A stretch of 64,000 nt of DNA from Symbiodinium kawagutii (lineage: Eukaryota; Sar; Dinophyceae; Suessiales; Symbiodiniaceae): the NCBI GenBank assembly GCA_009767595.1, contig VSDK01015717.1:636919-700918 (forward strand). Reading direction: 5' to 3'. Made by a program: the position numbers and the translations under genes. The notes under the pieces are model-generated. The model was given only the letters and a program-made list of their open reading frames with translations. It ran no database searches and was not told the origin of the DNA. This document shows positions 63,301 to 64,000 of the stretch, piece after piece. Numbering within the stretch: the first letter of the stretch is position 1; each line of letters starts with the position of its first letter.

Positions 63301-63445
63301 GCTCCAAATTGCTCTCCCGTTCCAAGGCTTTTTCCGTGGCGCTCCCTCCCCACCAACAGCGCTTTCGCACCGGGGCCGCCAAGGCACTTGCCGAAGGCCG
63401 AAAAGGAGCCATCGCCGTGGCGATACGTCAACTCGCGACCGTAAC
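10010..63445 (-). CDS. Split gene for an alpha-2-macroglobulin (thioester-protein) family member, 5' end outside window
   Basis: The span covers about 24 exons totalling roughly 1.6 kb of coding sequence, read from 63445 down to a TGA at 10010-10012. In order the exons give family hallmarks: GYGRELTYRHGDGSFSAFG, GSTWLTAFVL, KSDGSFERVG, QEMLGG, VGLSAYVTAAL, GYGLLAL, VRWLLERR, GGGFRSTQ then DTVVALNALATYA, TVSGTGSGMALAV, TGMAIIS, LFTGYSP, RFELNDGRVDFYLEDQ and VYD. These match the latter part of the TED and the receptor-binding domain of animal A2M in order and approximate spacing. Such proteins trap proteases or tag surfaces through a Cys-Gln thioester; the GCGEQ motif would lie upstream, outside the window, so activity cannot be judged here. 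A hydrophobic segment near the C-terminus suggests membrane anchoring. Phases agree at every junction from e1 to e20 and again from e22 to e24; the join between e20 and e22 is not settled. Family assignment is strong; individual splice sites are inferred by eye. Confidence 0.85.
10906..10998 (+). repeat. Family A inverted-repeat element, shortened
   Basis: Left end GGGTGTTTCTCAAAATAGGG and CCCCCAAATCATCC kept; right end eroded. Confidence 0.65.
12661..12772 (-). repeat. Family A inverted-repeat element
   Basis: TGTGGAGGTTTCCGAAAATG at the left and GTACCCCTATTTTGAGAAAC at the right; reverse core. Confidence 0.75.
13312..13431 (+). repeat. GAAA array passing into GATA array
   Basis: About 23 GAAA units with one interruption, then about seven GATA units. 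Confidence 0.95.
14136..14221 (-). CDS. A2M-like gene, exon e23 (probable membrane segment)
   Basis: Acceptor GTTGTGCAG|G and full-consensus donor CT|GTAAGT. Reads AKALALTVAAMVFTIVPGTC then RSFQRFAR, a hydrophobic run of about 18 residues followed by basic residues, consistent with a single C-terminal transmembrane helix and short cytosolic tail. The plus strand is open too (LANLWKERQVPGTIVNTM), so strand rests on splice signals and phase with e22 and e24. Confidence 0.62.
14222..16115. other. Intron e22-e23
   Basis: AT-rich filler of AACCATCA-like units; nothing else recognised. Confidence 0.5.
16116..16217 (-). CDS. A2M-like gene, exon e22 (acidic Thr/Ala tail)
   Basis: Acceptor CTGTTCTCCAG|G after a pyrimidine tract and donor CCG|GTAACC, 34 codons with high third-position GC. 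EMSGDVANLVGIREEQDDTT then THEPTAAATAQASP. This is not part of the A2M fold; it looks like an acidic, Thr/Ala/Pro-rich juxtamembrane stretch preceding the hydrophobic exon e23. Confidence 0.72.
16973..17041 (-). CDS. A2M-like gene, probable exon e21
   Basis: Acceptor TTTACTGTGCAG|G and donor GAG|GTTGCA bound a 69 bp island, open in phase 0 (DARRRVPVAMQPWLMSVPLL). That phase fits e22 downstream but not e20 upstream. Read in the e20 phase, only a 10 bp version ending at GAC|GCCGGG joins both neighbours (VYDARMRD then EMSGD). The exon is likely real; its exact use is unresolved. Confidence 0.45.
17149..17249 (-). repeat. Family A inverted-repeat element
   Basis: Reverse core (AACATTGGATGATTTAGGGG); lies about 110 bp upstream of probable exon e21. 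Confidence 0.8.
17645..17770 (+). repeat. GATT tetranucleotide array
   Basis: Imperfect GATT units with GGTT variants. Confidence 0.9.
17890..18960 (-). pseudogene. Decayed reading frame with frameshifts
   Basis: Minus-strand protein-like blocks follow one another in changing frames: EDEALAQQVAVGWSDVEEYK and RQPGVHVMAGWNLPGQGGQP, then SLKAEVFYLQRHLGSNPVEV to LLQLKYARGSSVG and a stop near 18555, then AGVDSYGVSGSLTLDEQHML and KAGKDGICYIFNGRRWTVSE near 17.9-18.1 kb. They look like pieces of one old element in the e20-e21 intron. Family not recognised. Confidence 0.35.
19560..19730 (+). repeat. Purine-rich AAAG/AGGA tract
   Basis: Degenerate GAAA/GGAA units over about 170 bp; any reading frame here is low-complexity Lys/Glu. 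Confidence 0.85.
19968..19982 (-). CDS. A2M-like gene, microexon e20 (15 bp)
   Basis: A 15 bp exon between CAGCCTCCAG|G and CG|GTAAGT. It encodes VYDA after the methionine formed with e19 (ARRAMVYDAR), the KPA..KVYDYY position of the receptor-binding domain. Its strong consensus donor, the acceptor and phase match on the 5' side support it; the small size limits confidence. Confidence 0.6.
21157..21230 (-). CDS. A2M-like gene, exon e19
   Basis: Acceptor GTCGGCAG|G and donor CCAT|GTGC. Reads EMQSATSTCVQFKVTKEFLG then ARRA, corresponding to the strand with a Cys and the ....KPA run before VYDYY. A family A inverted-repeat element starts 50 bp away in the upstream intron (21281-21380). Confidence 0.78.
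21281..21380 (-). repeat. Family A inverted-repeat element
   Basis: GATGGTTTCCTAAAATAGGG at the left and CCTATTTTGAGAAACACCCA at the right; reverse core. 50 bp upstream of exon e19. Confidence 0.85.
21815..21930. repeat. Family B inverted-repeat element
   Basis: GGTTGGTGGTTGAACCACCC at the left, TTGAAACCACCAACCAAACA at the right; internal TAGTCAACCAACCCACCATT. Confidence 0.75.
21950..22020 (-). CDS. A2M-like gene, exon e18
   Basis: Acceptor CAACGAG|G and donor CGCAAG|GC. Reads FELNDGRVDFYLEDQGAGLR then ARK, the (R/K).E...V.(F/Y)YLD strand pair of the receptor-binding domain. Confidence 0.82.
22190..22297 (-). repeat. Family A inverted-repeat element
   Basis: GGGTGATTTCTCAAAGATAG and ATGGCTTGAGAAACCACCA ends; reverse core. 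Confidence 0.75.
22981..23100. repeat. Family B inverted-repeat element, degenerate
   Basis: ATAGGTGGAACCACCCC at the left, GGTTTCAAACCACCTA at the right. Confidence 0.5.
23227..23265 (-). CDS. A2M-like gene, exon e17 (39 bp)
   Basis: Acceptor GTCTCAG|G and donor AAAC|GTTGCG: SLQALKDAKLVK plus one base. Joined to e18 it reads LVKRFELNDGRVDFYLEDQ, matching HVSRTEVSSNHVLIYLDKV of human A2M. The same frame stays open beyond the donor, but the e18 join is superior. Confidence 0.75.
23977..24082 (+). repeat. Family A inverted-repeat element, degenerate
   Basis: Core ATAACCATTTATAGTAAGAA and CCAACCATTTTGGGG kept; ends eroded. Confidence 0.65.
24178..24252 (+). repeat. 18 bp tandem repeat, four units
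   Basis: ATGCTATTGATGATATGT repeated four times, the last with one change. Confidence 0.9.
24528..24582 (-). CDS. A2M-like gene, exon e16
   Basis: Acceptor GCCGAG|G and donor CAG|GTGAAT. Reads VGLFTGYSPSMSCWDEGS, the LLSG(Y/F).P strand of the receptor-binding domain. Ends with one base, completed by GT of e17. Confidence 0.78.
24710..24778 (+). repeat. GAT microsatellite
   Basis: (GAT)n with two GCT interruptions. Confidence 0.95.
24957..25045 (+). repeat. Direct repeat, left copy (partner 25144-25232)
   Basis: About 89 bp starting ACTATTGTAGTCATAATCAA, nearly identical to the partner. Confidence 0.85.
25144..25232 (+). repeat. Direct repeat, right copy (partner 24957-25045)
   Basis: Starts ACTATTGTAGTCATCATCAA; differs at a few bases. 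Copies start 187 bp apart. Confidence 0.85.
26150..26345 (-). pseudogene. C-terminal remnant of an unknown protein
   Basis: Minus frame reading TKVYVGTGKIAATFGIIPKK then WVAVGQERSGLPNRKWNPFA and a TGA. The upstream continuation is out of frame. Probably an element remnant inside the e15-e16 intron. Confidence 0.35.
26915..26961 (-). CDS. A2M-like gene, exon e15
   Basis: Acceptor GCTCAG|G and donor AGC|GC. Reads TPTTCGTPTGMAIIS, aligning with SASNMAIVDV at the core of the receptor-binding domain. The plus strand is also open with a fair acceptor, but only the minus reading joins e16 as GMAIISVGLFTGYSPS. Confidence 0.75.
27564..27586. repeat. Perfect GC hairpin beside the assembly gap
   Basis: GGGGCGCCGC and GCGGCGCCCC form a 10 bp stem with a 3-base loop, 15 bases before the run of N. 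Confidence 0.9.
27602..27643. other. Assembly gap (42 N)
   Basis: Run of N in the e14-e15 intron; the true missing length is unknown. Confidence 1.
28384..28444 (-). CDS. A2M-like gene, exon e14
   Basis: Acceptor GGCACCAG|G and donor GCAG|GC, 61 bp: VEWFGDRDADAVQACGFLAA plus one base. It fits the phase between e13 and e15 and fills the first part of the receptor-binding domain. Similarity to A2M is weak here; the call rests on phase, splice sites and codon use. Confidence 0.6.
28811..28920 (-). repeat. Family A inverted-repeat element
   Basis: TATGGGTGTTTCTCAAAACA at the left and CTACTCTTAGAAACCACGC at the right; reverse core. Confidence 0.8.
29220..29605 (-). pseudogene. Decayed reading frame, in-frame stops only TGA
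   Basis: The minus frame reads KVRHDKSGFCALEQETVPAI, AQVNPEQARTV, KLEDAVII and RQPCQFVDPRAVLGSIICLK with TGA codons between the blocks, each of which could derive from CGA. The plus strand is also open over 29348-29605 (LTWLPQGASYDDSIFKFSYS), so strand is not certain. Family unknown. Confidence 0.35.
30056..30227 (+). repeat. Family A inverted-repeat element with about 60 bp internal insertion
   Basis: Standard ends (GGTTTCTCAAAATACGGATA; GTTCCCTATTGTCAGAAACC) flank extra sequence after the AAACTAACCATT core; an AACTAACCATT copy recurs near the right end, so the insertion may be a partial duplication. Confidence 0.7.
30641..31050 (-). repeat. 24 bp minisatellite, about 17 units
   Basis: Units like TCTGGCATAGCTTTTGGCAT plus four bases. 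On the minus strand the period is 8 codons (MPDRMPKA and variants SEA, SEAT, QKA, RKA). A five-unit (120 bp) block recurs, giving a higher-order repeat. Part of a 330-codon open frame (31579-30587) that I regard as a by-product of the repeats. Confidence 0.85.
31055..31305 (-). repeat. 40 bp minisatellite, six to seven units
   Basis: Units start GAGGTCCGGCAGGGAACACT and repeat every 40 bp. As 40 is not a multiple of three, translation passes through all three phases every 120 bp, and all three minus frames stay open across the array. Directly abuts the 24 bp array. Confidence 0.85.
31861..31960. repeat. Family B inverted-repeat element, good copy
   Basis: CTGGTTGGTGGCTTTAACCC left and ATTTGAAACCACCAAACAAA right; internal AATATTAGTCAACCAACCAT and TTCTAGGGAAAATAGAAATA. 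Confidence 0.8.
32170..32287 (+). repeat. Family A inverted-repeat element
   Basis: TGGTGGTTTCTCAAGCCATA and CTATGTTTTGAGAAAAACCA ends, forward core. Confidence 0.75.
33140..33790 (-). pseudogene. Decayed reading frame with frameshifts and TGA codons
   Basis: From right to left the minus strand encodes LSKMRMAIMLSDLVGG, then in another frame GVGPKLAEVIQSPTLWALWK, then NNALDGVRLEDCDEIYFTNI through SSFIEGRIDQIQSTSHDVIR and GSQARLLGASRLRSHPTELE. The last frame is open for over 400 bp; TGA codons interrupt its upstream part. Family not recognised. Lies in the e13-e14 intron. Confidence 0.45.
34127..34215 (+). repeat. Family A inverted-repeat element, partial
   Basis: Left end AATTTCTTAAAATGGGGGGG and part of the core only. 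Confidence 0.45.
35455..35545 (+). repeat. About 21 bp tandem repeat
   Basis: Units near GGTTTTTGAGGGCGTTTTGA, four imperfect copies. Confidence 0.7.
36794..36940 (+). repeat. Long GAT microsatellite with GGT segment
   Basis: About 147 bp; one TTC interruption and a run of GATGGT units in the middle. Confidence 0.97.
37560..38170 (-). pseudogene. Coding remnant in two overlapping frames, unknown protein
   Basis: 38152-37889 (GRTSFADETSLEELYMIRNV, MSVWRGTQGASSPICGMMVW) is followed near 37905 by a change of frame to IAPHDGDPDAVHVSYPFHKS and KVRFYEGDAVLIHAVGSIRA, which runs to about 37560. Codon use is coding-like in both. A one-base shift or a tiny intron would unite them. It sits in the e13-e14 intron; probably a mobile-element remnant, family unknown. 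Confidence 0.45.
38355..38396 (+). repeat. AT microsatellite
   Basis: TATA-rich tract. Confidence 0.85.
38636..38774 (-). CDS. A2M-like gene, exon e13
   Basis: Acceptor TTGCCGCCCAG|G and donor CAG|GC, 139 bp. Reads NMDVLQSLSLPVSAGALPVT then VSGTGSGMALAVANLELPG, matching LLLQQVSLPE....MKVTGEGCVYLQ in human A2M, the segment leading into the receptor-binding domain. GC3 is high throughout. Confidence 0.88.
39092..39175 (-). repeat. Family A inverted-repeat element, right end lost
   Basis: Left end ATGGTGGGTTCTCAAAATAG and reverse core ATGGATGGTTTAGAACTGTC are present; the expected right terminus is absent. Confidence 0.6.
39542..39619 (-). CDS. Possible extra or optional exon of the A2M-like gene
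   Basis: 78 bp island in the e12-e13 intron with an AG|G acceptor (GTGCAAG|G) and a GA donor, phase-compatible with both neighbours, so it would insert 26 residues in frame (SPCGNQLVSAAKSQQ...). Human A2M has no matching insertion, so it may be optional. The plus strand (RLHVLLALRGGHQL) is open too, which leaves the strand unproven. Confidence 0.35.
   Translation of the reverse strand, partial: VTVRQSAGVRREEPAAHAAVEHCCS
39820..39923. repeat. Family B inverted-repeat element
   Basis: CTGGTTGGTGGTTTCACCCC left and GTTTGAAACCACCAACCAAA right. Confidence 0.8.
40128..40174 (-). CDS. A2M-like gene, exon e12
   Basis: Acceptor GTTCAG|G and GA donor (CCACA|GATTC). Reads VGDGKDFQESLQVTP, the beta segment after the TED that corresponds to VTIQSSGTFSSKFQVDNN in human A2M. 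Joins e13 as LQVTPQNMDVLQSLSLP. Confidence 0.78.
40360..40455 (+). repeat. ACTC tetranucleotide array
   Basis: Imperfect ACTC units, with ACTT/ACTG variants at the left. Confidence 0.9.
40540..40614 (-). CDS. A2M-like gene, exon e11
   Basis: Acceptor CGTCACAG|G and donor GAG|GC, 25 codons: DTVVALNALATYATSAGQSV then DVSLE. Continues STQ of e10 to give STQDTVVALNALA, the most conserved stretch of the A2M TED. Confidence 0.92.
40980..41084 (+). repeat. Family A inverted-repeat element, best-preserved copy
   Basis: The ends ATGGGTGTTTCTCAAAATAG and ATTTTGAGAAACCACCAT form nearly perfect inverted repeats of about 28 bp around AAATCATCCATTATTAACCA / TTTATAGTAGTTAACCCACC. Length about 105 bp. No coding capacity; structure of a MITE or introner-like element. 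Confidence 0.9.
41454..41487 (-). CDS. A2M-like gene, exon e10 (34 bp)
   Basis: Acceptor CGGAG|G and donor CAG|GCACGC. Completes ERRSAGGGFRSTQ across the junction with e9, the hallmark GGF.STQ motif of A2M. The same DNA is open for 36 more codons in another minus frame (SDPHRHALRSLFRRAG), but the STQ|DTVV join to e11 settles the choice. Confidence 0.85.
42050..42092 (+). repeat. GAT microsatellite
   Basis: (GAT)n, about 12 units. Confidence 0.9.
42656..43747 (-). pseudogene. Truncated LINE-type reverse transcriptase remnant with three in-frame TGA codons
   Basis: One minus frame runs from 43747 to a TAG at 42656, broken only by TGA at about 43511, 43319 and 43285. The uninterrupted part from 43234 has reverse-transcriptase motifs: KAPGLDRVSIDSLRAA, the ..NARGIMLLAAVGKLNHLL block and motif A (AVVFIDVQHAFHS) with the catalytic Asp at residue 143. 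The palm motif with the YADD-type Asp pair and everything after it is missing, so it cannot be active. It lies in the intron between e9 and e10. All three stops could come from CGA by C-to-T change. Confidence 0.75.
43915..43998 (-). CDS. A2M-like gene, exon e9
   Basis: Acceptor GCTCAG|G and donor AG|GCGGG. Reads MTGYGLLALTLSERLGEAFQ then AVRWLLE, a clear match to the TED helix pair MTSYVLLAYL....IVKWI..Q. It sits just upstream of the truncated LINE remnant, which occupies the next intron. Confidence 0.9.
44956..45060 (+). repeat. Family A inverted-repeat element
   Basis: TGGGTGTTCCTCTAAATAGG left end, TAATCTTAATAAACCACCAC right end, forward core. Confidence 0.75.
45405..45775 (+). repeat. 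Interspersed 20-40 bp motif, four copies
   Basis: AGCAAATCCCAATGGCACAG plus (C)GTGTCTCAGCAGA recurs at about 45405, 45647 and 45723, with a weaker copy at 45537. Flanks such as GAAGATTTGACGAAAAATG also recur, so a longer unit has been duplicated and diverged. Confidence 0.75.
46532..46657 (-). CDS. A2M-like gene, exon e8
   Basis: Acceptor GGCAG|G and GA donor (TACTG|GAGGG), 126 bp. Reads through TKKPKVGVKHCSPVEPPLRG and ends RTEY, with TG left to pair with G of e9 (W-MTGYG). This is the variable Pro-rich loop before the (E)MTSY helix in A2M. A second minus frame is also open (SGLHRFWTQDEKTQ), but it would need a non-canonical GG donor. Confidence 0.72.
46855..47208 (+). pseudogene. Coding-like island, strand uncertain
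   Basis: Plus frames read VFLTYTSTSDAALKAAATGI and ADHPLRNIRTHPEWCTNSQS in one phase, and MPLYGRSSIQNGKIHPSRSP in another. No family recognised; it may be an element remnant opposite to the host gene. Confidence 0.2.
47369..47928 (-). pseudogene. Decayed coding-like island
   Basis: Two minus frames overlap. One reads GLPDCIEFDLPRIGQTVAML and KWVFLQLASLPQEIINLQLQ; the other reads GFRTDWVSYLTPWLLSQFGG. The plus strand is open over part of it as well. Likely an old element in the e7-e8 intron; unidentified. Confidence 0.25.
49178..49260 (-). repeat. Family A inverted-repeat element, shortened
   Basis: Left end ATGGTTTCTCAAGGATGG lacks part of the arm; right end CCCCTATGACTTGAGAAACA kept. 63 bp from exon e7. 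Confidence 0.7.
49324..49397 (-). CDS. A2M-like gene, exon e7
   Basis: Acceptor GTCCTAG|G. Reads VLLRAHAMLLAGDPGKIRRE then MLTF plus two bases, the counterpart of ALLAYAFALAGNQDKRKEVL in human A2M. Donor GA (TTTAA|GAG). It is separated from e6 by the 6.4 kb intron that carries the tyrosine-recombinase element. Confidence 0.82.
49587..51041 (-). CDS. CCCH zinc-finger Gag-like protein of the tyrosine-recombinase element
   Basis: The frame is open from 51212, but the ATG at 51041 (MEEDPASTSFKEVMQEH) is the likelier start and gives 484 residues. A helical N-terminal half is followed by a Lys/Gly/Ser linker and a zinc cluster at about residue 368: CLRYNQGVCQNPSCKYLH (C-x7-C-x4-C-x3-H), then a second Cys/His group (CGGAHTALQH), then a Pro/His-rich tail. 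This layout resembles nucleocapsid-like proteins of dinoflagellate retroelements. It likely binds the element's nucleic acid; this is inference. Confidence 0.65.
   Translation of the reverse strand: MEEDPASTSFKEVMQEHAIPDDLQAILIGESFTTPSFAHIAHSMADLDNIINQFTSDLGRSLTRREVASVRSCWQFCHDQLQSHVVPASAASPTAPPVQPGPSWSDSFPARLASDQLQQLQLAFEAAYPSEILDPQTTPGPRLIALTFHQLNKKDWKWIPWNIRLSQHPHESHSLTRPKKVAKLESLSVQDLILDDVPTRELPNQLGIAQLAQILMLQAIAIALCKGAHLHVLKLYVHKFIRIASTRYDTDTGLRGPNTQEMQAADQAIWAKIAELFNLRGWTMDDSIHELTEVQSDLEALLQPRPSLKATQPAVAINKGKGKSKSSKEKGSGKPSAPSSGKGGQGSLGRRAQWITELIKDNVHHTICLRYNQGVCQNPSCKYLHVCCVAKSNGQACGGAHTALQHSQTPHRNSLTFEGQSPADPPGPLKHDDPQPAVSPHHHMPAPANHPQVSPLQSSAPSVSPIPSGVLLVRKWSCVPSGRP
51514..52020 (-). 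CDS. Helical protein of unknown function in the tyrosine-recombinase element
   Basis: 168 residues from ATG at 52020 to TAG or another stop at 51514. It is mostly predicted alpha-helix, rich in Leu (GLTNALPHLIHLLEDLDYQL, GQQLSTLLHAAQLEV), with no motif I recognise. It sits between the recombinase and the CCCH protein with short gaps on either side. Confidence 0.45.
   Translation of the reverse strand: MSLALIQLIFTSGSLRFLDATLWHGYDLLTETMHLVFSTVGIPPYLAKILEVFNAIQVAKAFRTQGRDPTAQLPLVMQLPYGTLDWKSLRSIRSLPQLEGLTNALPHLIHLLEDLDYQLSVGGEVGQQLSTLLHAAQLEVTNIWDVVDPHHVESPQRSPRDTIAAIYP
52354..54355 (-). CDS. Tyrosine recombinase (phage-integrase fold), single frameshift
   Basis: 54355-53657 encodes a Pro/Ser-rich N-terminus and a core-binding helix region (SSYADSTLLKYLPQVLHFMA). 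53652-52354 encodes the catalytic domain in another frame. One-base indel near 53665-53680 would join them, giving about 660 residues. In the second part the catalytic set is R96 (FWASLRFSDA), K123 in a predicted hairpin, H219-x-x-K222 (LHSLKCTMLSW), H244/H245 and nucleophile Y254 (VQLYSRDDV). Lys in place of the usual second Arg is notable but, from memory, common in algal members. The C-terminus has a Cys-rich cluster (CGALGAF...CRLCQRKAC), possibly zinc-binding. The shift may be decay, a sequencing error, a small intron or programmed. Confidence 0.75.
54584..54967 (-). CDS. Small unknown protein of the tyrosine-recombinase element
   Basis: A 127-residue frame with ATG at 54967. It has a hydrophilic N-terminus, an acidic run (VECLLEEESSLEGL) and a Leu-rich helix (VKHLLALLSALLNFRQLVHD) near the C-terminus. 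It lies 229 bp upstream of the recombinase on the same strand. No recognisable domain; it may be an accessory protein or a leader of the recombinase frame. Confidence 0.4.
   Translation of the reverse strand: MKPWRIDWRAKDTTLTVSSSIRQNERYSNMQKHTCIIPEDLNLICNQYEFSYVFALVYCRLSRESSWILSPGYKISHFDPIVECLLEEESSLEGLVKHLLALLSALLNFRQLVHDLIGSGAGDQFVL
55297..55402 (+). repeat. Family A inverted-repeat element
   Basis: ATGGTGGTTTCTCAATACAT and CACTATTTTGAGAAACACCC ends with forward core CTAATATTAACCATTTATGG. Confidence 0.85.
55762..55866 (-). CDS. A2M-like gene, exon e6
   Basis: Acceptor CGCCCAG|G and donor ACT|GC, 35 codons in phase 0. It ends LSKAKTFLEGQTSTDDSYT, corresponding to the A..YL...........YT helix end of the TED. 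The plus strand is also open across this island, but the minus frame has high third-position GC and fits the gene. Confidence 0.82.
55979..56060 (+). repeat. AT microsatellite with TATG units
   Basis: ATATATGTATAT pattern. Confidence 0.9.
56785..56900 (+). repeat. CAT microsatellite
   Basis: (CAT)n with CAC and CTA interruptions in the e5-e6 intron. Confidence 0.97.
56991..57068 (-). CDS. A2M-like gene, exon e5
   Basis: Acceptor GCGCCAG|G, 26 codons. EMLGGASGSDVGLSAYVTAA continues LVLHQ of e4 and matches the M.GG....V.LTAYV..AL motif of the TED. Donor TGC|GTGGTG, phase 0. The nearby CAT microsatellite at 56785-56900 lies in the following intron. Confidence 0.88.
57794..57868 (-). CDS. A2M-like gene, exon e4
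   Basis: 25 codons, QHLLQLGSPRKSDGSFERVG then LVLHQ, matching the TED pattern of a WL/LL helix followed by DGSF..VG.VLH. The donor is GA (CAG|GAGCTG). The acceptor chosen (CCAAG|CAG) is the only one in the gene not followed by G, so the 5' edge is less certain; another AG|G lies 33 bases further in but breaks the phase. Confidence 0.75.
58586..58692 (+). repeat. AT/AC-rich microsatellite cluster
   Basis: TATA and CATACA units. Confidence 0.8.
58870..59061 (+). CDS. Small plus-strand reading frame, unknown
   Basis: 64 codons with an early Met: FDPEKPDPVFIAAWMLCSDE then ELCGCFENACGQLPDWTMIK. Codon use is coding-like and the reverse strand is less so. It lies in the e3-e4 intron on the opposite strand. 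It could be an element fragment. Confidence 0.25.
59450..59545 (+). repeat. AT microsatellites
   Basis: Two TA tracts about 50 bp apart. Confidence 0.85.
59795..59865 (+). repeat. AT microsatellite with AAAT units
   Basis: TATATA and AATAAATAAA units. Confidence 0.85.
60225..60318 (+). repeat. CAT microsatellite
   Basis: (CAT)n, about 30 units, nearly pure; any His-, Ile- or Asp-rich frame is a by-product. Confidence 0.97.
60772..60807 (-). CDS. A2M-like gene, exon e3
   Basis: Acceptor CGCCCAG|G, 12 codons in phase 0 (ETGLVAVDSGRA), donor GCA|GT. Corresponds to the AYIFIDEAH stretch of human A2M and gives the right spacing to the DGSF motif in e4. Sequence similarity alone is weak; position and phase carry the call. 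Confidence 0.6.
61673..61736 (-). CDS. A2M-like gene, exon e2
   Basis: Acceptor TTCCAG|G and donor CAG|GC. Reads SDESGSTWLTAFVLRVFVEVQ, matching the TED helix GSTWLTAFVLKTFAQA. Joined to e1 it gives SAFGKSDESGSTWLTAF with no gap. This is one of the most diagnostic exons. Confidence 0.9.
62705..62746 (-). CDS. Possible optional exon of the A2M-like gene
   Basis: Lies in the intron between e1 and e2. It has an AG|G acceptor and an AG|GC donor and is 42 bp long, with the same split-codon phase at both ends, so including it would keep the frame (FDSCPRLAQSSWH). It is not needed for the match to A2M, since e1 joins e2 seamlessly. The wider GC-rich island (about 62640-62880) is also open in another minus frame (LLLAKLVQSGDALMRLSMGE), so it could belong to something else. 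Confidence 0.25.
62955..63257 (-). pseudogene. Coding-like island in the e1-e2 intron
   Basis: A minus frame of about 80 residues reads ETSTWSSLVQTKQNHAEGIV, TFTKKWKSQLPRTFTLAQAF and ADRLSPEQGAHDRDAAQGT before TGA. It is hydrophilic with coding-like codons but matches no A2M segment. Likely an element remnant. Confidence 0.3.
63388..63445 (-). CDS. A2M-like gene, exon e1 (start of visible TED)
   Basis: Begins after a pyrimidine-rich CCCCCTCCAG and reads (G)YGRELTYRHGDGSFSAFG, the counterpart of GYQRQLNYKHYDGSYSTFG in human A2M. Starts with two bases of a split codon and ends with two (AA) before a GT donor. The next exon supplies G to complete a lysine. Upstream exons, including any GCGEQ, are not in the window. 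Confidence 0.85.
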
Positions 63446-63639
63446 CTGGAGGGGGTAGTGGTGGTTTTCGTGGCTGGTGAATGATGATGGCTAACGAAAA
63501 TTCATGGATGATACAAGTGCTCGTTAGCTCATTTTGTTGATAACTAGTGCAACTACAATATATGCTAGATGCACATTTAACTTCAGTTTTTCATTAACCA
63601 ACTTGTAAATAGGGGGCACCGCCTTGTAACTTTGGCAAA

Positions 63640-64000
63640 CTCATGGTTGTTCATGCTTGGTCACGGGCACTTGAGAGTTCGCAGTTCGCTTGGGGTTACA
63701 ACTTGGAAGTAACCATAGCATTGTACCAAGCCCTACAGGTTAGTAATAGCCATGCAGCATTGAAATCGCTGGGGATCTTGGTGCCACTGCCCCTTCTCAC
63801 AGGGATGGAGGCTTTGCTCCATGATCTTTGCTTTCAATGTAGTCTTGGATTGCCACTGAGCCTGGCCCAACAACATGTGAAGATACACAGGTCACGCTAT
63901 CTCCCTTCAAATCCAAGTCAGAAGTTCCACTCCATTGCTGACCATTTTGCATCTTTGCACCAGTACGTGAAAGTCCTTCAAATGTTGAATGCCATCTTCA
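63640..64000. other. Coding-like island running off the right edge, strand unresolved
   Basis: Plus strand: open from ATG at 63643 to the window end, 119 codons (YNLEVTIALYQALQV, QQHVKIHRSRYLPSNPSQKF). Minus strand: KIMEQSLHPCEKGQWHQDPQ and HLKDFHVLVQRCKMVSNGVE in one frame broken by two TGA codons and a TAG. The minus composition (Gln/Lys/His) and its TGA pattern resemble the other decayed frames here. Confidence 0.3.

Noticed and set aside
1..64000. Dinoflagellate spliced-leader gene, tRNA, rRNA or CRISPR array
   Set aside because: Looked for the conserved CCATTTTGGCTCAAG leader string, cloverleaf-like segments, rRNA cores and spaced repeats; none seen by eye.

Overview
The window looks like nuclear DNA from a dinoflagellate, probably of the Symbiodiniaceae/Polarella type. 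It is AT-leaning and repeat-choked, with very short GC-rich coding islands separated by introns of up to about 10 kb. The islands are joined by introns with GT, GC or GA at the 5' splice site and almost always AG followed by G at the 3' splice site, a pattern reported for Symbiodinium minutum. I see no rRNA, tRNA, CRISPR array or bacterial-style operon.

Main result: from about 63.4 kb down to 10.0 kb on the minus strand there is one split gene for an alpha-2-macroglobulin (A2M)/thioester-protein family member. I reconstruct 23 exons with good support and one (e21) with weaker support, 15 to 139 bp each. From e1 to e20 codon phases agree at every junction and the order of residues follows the family: the latter part of the thioester domain (TED), the strands linking it to the receptor-binding domain, then the receptor-binding domain ending in a VYD motif. 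A tail follows with an acidic Thr/Ala-rich stretch, a hydrophobic probable membrane segment and a stop codon at 10010-10012. The 5' part, including the expected GCGEQ thioester motif, lies beyond the right edge. Two further exon-like islands fit the phases and may be optional exons.

Also on the minus strand, at 0.6-7.2 kb, are islands of at least one further gene: a TRAF-type zinc-finger exon, a lysine/arginine-rich exon and two phase-compatible exons, one carrying a kelch-like motif.

The introns hold most of the rest. The 6.4 kb intron at 49.4-55.8 kb contains a nested element with four minus-strand reading frames: a small protein, a tyrosine recombinase (split by one frameshift), a helical protein and a CCCH zinc-finger Gag-like protein, with no reverse transcriptase. 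Other introns hold a truncated LINE-type reverse transcriptase and several decayed reading frames, many interrupted only by TGA codons. There are about 18 copies of a ~105 bp inverted-repeat element (family A), about six of a second one (family B), long CAT/ATG and other microsatellites, two coding-like minisatellites at 30.6-31.3 kb and a 42-base assembly gap at 27602-27643. Most recognisable coding remnants lie on the same strand as the host gene.
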